From NCBI RefSeq assembly GCF_017996735.1, contig NZ_JAGOGJ010000021.1, positions 1 through 64,000 on the forward strand: DNA of 64,000 nt, written 5' to 3'. The notes below the pieces were generated by a model. It ran no database searches and had not been told where the DNA came from. It saw only the letters and a program-made list of their open reading frames with translations. This document shows, one piece after another, positions 62,265 to 64,000 of this stretch. This stretch comes from Niveispirillum sp. (GTDB lineage Bacteria; Pseudomonadota; Alphaproteobacteria; Azospirillales; Azospirillaceae). Made by a program: the position numbers and the translations under genes. The first letter of the stretch is position 1, and the number at the start of each line of letters is the position of its first letter.

Positions 62265-63293
62265 ATGGCGCGGGCAAATCTTGTAAGACTGGCGGTCATG
62301 GGCATCTCCATCGCGGGGCTGGCCGGGTGTGCCGCGCCCCCGGCACCAAAGCCCGCCGCCGTCGCCCCCGCCGCGCCGGAGCCCAAGCCCACACCGGGCG
62401 GCAGCTACAAGGTGGGCACCCCCTATCAGATCGACGGTGTCTGGTATTACCCGCGCGTCGATTACGGTTATAACGAGACTGGCATCGCCAGTTGGTACGG
62501 TCCCGGCTTCCATACAAAGCTGACCGCCAATGGCGAGCTTTATAATGAGAATGAACTGACGGCCGCGCACCAGACCCTGCCCATGCCCAGTCTGGTGCGG
62601 GTGACCAACCTGGAAAACGGCCGCTCCATCGTGGTGCGCATCAATGATCGCGGGCCCTTCGTGTCGGGCCGCATCATCGATATGTCGCGCCGTGGGGCGC
62701 AGCTTCTGGGCTTTGACCAGAAGGGCACGGCCAAGGTGCGGGTCGAGGTGATGGCCGAGGAAAGCCGCGCCATCGCCGCCGCCGCCATGAATGCCGCCAG
62801 CCAGGTGGCCGGCGTCTCTCCCGATGGCGGCCCCGTCCCGCAGGCGGCCCCGCGCCCCAGCGTGACGGTGGAGGCCACCCCCCTTCCGCCGACCGCCGGT
62901 TCCAAGGCCGCCCCCGGCAGCGCCATTCCGCCCAAGGTGGCGCAGACCGCGCCCACACCGCCGCGCACCATTGCCGCCCCCACCACCGTGGCCGGCACGA
63001 CGACGGAGGATGGCCGCTTCCTGCCCGCCCCCGTGGTGGAGCAGCGGGCATTGCCGGCCAAGCCGGGCAAGATCTATATCCAGGCGGGCGCCTTCGCCAA
63101 TTACGACAATGCGAACCGTCTGCGGGCCAAGCTGAATTCCATCGCGCCGACCAACCTGTCGAACGCCATGGTCAATGGTCAGCAATATTTCCGCGTGCGT
63201 GTCGGCCCGTTCGATCAGGTCGAGCGTGCCGACGAGGTCCTGGCCCAGGTGCTGCAGGCCGGCACGTCGGAGGCAAAGATCATCGTCGACTGA
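62265..63293 (+). CDS. rlpA: septal ring lytic transglycosylase RlpA family lipoprotein
   Basis: 342 residues. Lipobox LAGC (Cys about residue 23) marks an outer-membrane lipoprotein. Double-psi beta-barrel domain GIASWYGPGFHTKLTANGE ... TAAHQTLPMPSLVRVTN ... RINDRGPFVSGRIIDMSRRGA, with catalytic-type Asp/His. After a Pro/Ala-rich linker (residues about 175-265), a SPOR domain closes the protein (IYIQAGAFANYDNANRLRAKL, FRVRVGPFDQVERADEVL), which binds denuded septal glycans. Confidence 0.95.
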   Translation: MARANLVRLAVMGISIAGLAGCAAPPAPKPAAVAPAAPEPKPTPGGSYKVGTPYQIDGVWYYPRVDYGYNETGIASWYGPGFHTKLTANGELYNENELTAAHQTLPMPSLVRVTNLENGRSIVVRINDRGPFVSGRIIDMSRRGAQLLGFDQKGTAKVRVEVMAEESRAIAAAAMNAASQVAGVSPDGGPVPQAAPRPSVTVEATPLPPTAGSKAAPGSAIPPKVAQTAPTPPRTIAAPTTVAGTTTEDGRFLPAPVVEQRALPAKPGKIYIQAGAFANYDNANRLRAKLNSIAPTNLSNAMVNGQQYFRVRVGPFDQVERADEVLAQVLQAGTSEAKIIVD

Positions 63294-63405
63294 GGAACAC
63301 CACCCCCTGCGCAACAGGGGCCGTTCCACTGTTCCATGATGATCCAGAATGTCGCGGTGGCGCGCGGGGCTGGACATGTCCGCCTTGCCCGTCCCACTGT
63401 CGCCC

Positions 63406-63420
63406 GGGGGCATCGCCCCC
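63406..63420 (+). other. small hairpin in the leader of the carboxypeptidase gene
   Basis: GGGGGC-ATC-GCCCCC, perfect 6-bp stem, 24 nt before the D,D-carboxypeptidase start; another hairpin, CCCCTG/CAGGGG (63304-63320), follows the rlpA stop. Neither has a U-run, so read-through from rlpA is likely. Confidence 0.35.
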
Positions 63421-63444
63421 ACCTGTTCCTGTTGTGAAGGGTTG

Positions 63445-64000
63445 ATGAAAGAGATGGATATTCGGATCGCACATCGGATGAAGGGTGCCGCCCGCAGCAT
63501 CGCCACGGCCCTCCTGTTCACGGTGTCGGCGCTGCCGGTGATGGCGGCCGATCTGGACACCATTGCCAGGGAAGCCATCCTGGTCGATGCCGAAACCAAT
63601 ACGGTGCTGTTCGAAAAGAACGCCGACGAACGCATGCCGACATCGTCCATGTCGAAGGTGGCCACGGCCTACATGCTGTTCGAGCGCGTGAAGGAAGGCC
63701 GCATCTCGCTGGACGACACGTTGCCCGTGTCGGAACGCGCCTGGAAGGTGCAGGGCTCCAAGATGTTTGTTGAGCTGGGCAACAACATCAAGGTCGAGGA
63801 TCTGGTCCGCGGCATGGTGATCCAGTCGGGCAACGATGCCTGCGTGGTTCTGGCCGAGGGCATGTCGGGAACCGAAGAAGCCTTCGCCGCCGCCATGACC
63901 AAGCGGATGAAGGAACTGGGCATGTCCAATACAAACCTGATGAATGCATCGGGTATGCCCGACCCGAACCATTATTCCACGGCACGCGACCTGTCGGTCC
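63445..64000 (+). CDS. dacC: D-alanyl-D-alanine carboxypeptidase, PBP5/6 family (3'-truncated by window edge)
   Basis: ATG at 63445 after GAAGGG; 185 codons are visible before the right edge. Signal peptide (SIATALLFTVSALPVMAA). The S11 family motifs visible are SMSK (nucleophile Ser and Lys, in PTSSMSKVATAYM), and SGN in VIQSGNDACVVLAEGM; the later KTG motif would be beyond the window. It trims the terminal D-alanine of peptidoglycan pentapeptides and is usually membrane-anchored by a C-terminal amphipathic helix. It continues the mltB-rlpA cluster. Confidence 0.93.
   Translation, partial: MKEMDIRIAHRMKGAARSIATALLFTVSALPVMAADLDTIAREAILVDAETNTVLFEKNADERMPTSSMSKVATAYMLFERVKEGRISLDDTLPVSERAWKVQGSKMFVELGNNIKVEDLVRGMVIQSGNDACVVLAEGMSGTEEAFAAAMTKRMKELGMSNTNLMNASGMPDPNHYSTARDLSV

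Overview
The window is a 64-kb piece of a GC-rich alphaproteobacterial chromosome. The gene content and order fit Rhodospirillales, and most likely the Azospirillaceae (Azospirillum/Niveispirillum-like). Diagnostic blocks are the lptF-lptG-surA-pdxA-rsmA operon divergent from pepA, the aroQ-accB-accC operon, tatA-tatB-tatC, rcdA (a CtrA-degradation adaptor specific to alphaproteobacteria), cheZ, and a ROSE-type RNA thermometer in front of an Hsp20 gene. The genus is an inference from style and synteny, not from a marker comparison. No rRNA, tRNA, CRISPR array, insertion sequence, integrase or prophage gene was recognised. This is mostly core chromosome with a few accessory clusters.

Layout. 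1-4.6 kb: the tail of a CoxE-like VWA protein, then a cell-envelope operon (EnvC-like LytM factor, C-terminal processing protease CtpA, YibQ-like divergent polysaccharide deacetylase). 4.6-7.9 kb: a conserved hypothetical gene, propionyl-CoA synthetase PrpE, a bidirectional terminator and a small heat-shock protein. 8.1-12.1 kb: rcdA and cheZ (convergent), rlmJ with a DMT exporter, and a lytic transglycosylase. 12.4-19.6 kb: a TPR-methyltransferase fusion, the accC/accB/aroQ operon, a DsbA-family thiol oxidoreductase and a REC-DUF3369-HD-GYP regulator with a damaged HD motif. An 885-bp hairpin-rich, apparently gene-free stretch separates aroQ from the DsbA gene. 19.6-26.5 kb: an M48/TPR protease, a PLP aminotransferase, a PhoD-like phosphatase and glycogen phosphorylase. 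26.5-31 kb: two tandem paralogous periplasmic TPR proteins with TonB C-terminal-like domains, then a DEAD-box RNA helicase with an RGG-rich tail behind a long hairpin-rich leader. 31-35.4 kb: prfC, a MarR regulator with a perfect 32-bp palindrome over its promoter coupled to a serine hydrolase, a 25-residue membrane microprotein and a spore-coat-U/fimbrial-type secreted protein. 35.5-42.7 kb: rsmA-pdxA-surA-lptG-lptF and pepA. 42.7-46 kb: a secreted hypothetical protein, a third TonB-domain protein and the tat genes. 46-54.2 kb: an orphan iron/polyamine-type ABC ATPase, a DUF1850 + fused TRAP permease + TAXI receptor transporter, and divergently from it a molybdoenzyme-maturation set (CoxG, split XdhC, MoeA-like/MobA fusion) with no molybdoenzyme beside it. 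54.2-64 kb: two small unknown genes, uvrB with a candidate SOS box, an OsmC-family protein, holC, a GGDEF-EAL protein with a broken GGDEF, a YdcF protein, an MltB-type transglycosylase, RlpA and the start of a D,D-carboxypeptidase.

Common themes are envelope biogenesis and peptidoglycan remodelling (EnvC, CtpA, SLT, MltB, RlpA, DacC, SurA, LptFG, Tat), stress response (Hsp20/ROSE, OsmC, UvrB, DEAD-box helicase) and c-di-GMP signalling (HD-GYP, EAL). The regions least explained by known genes are 16145-17029, the leader at 28782-29238, and the TPR-TonB pair with its structured 5' UTRs.
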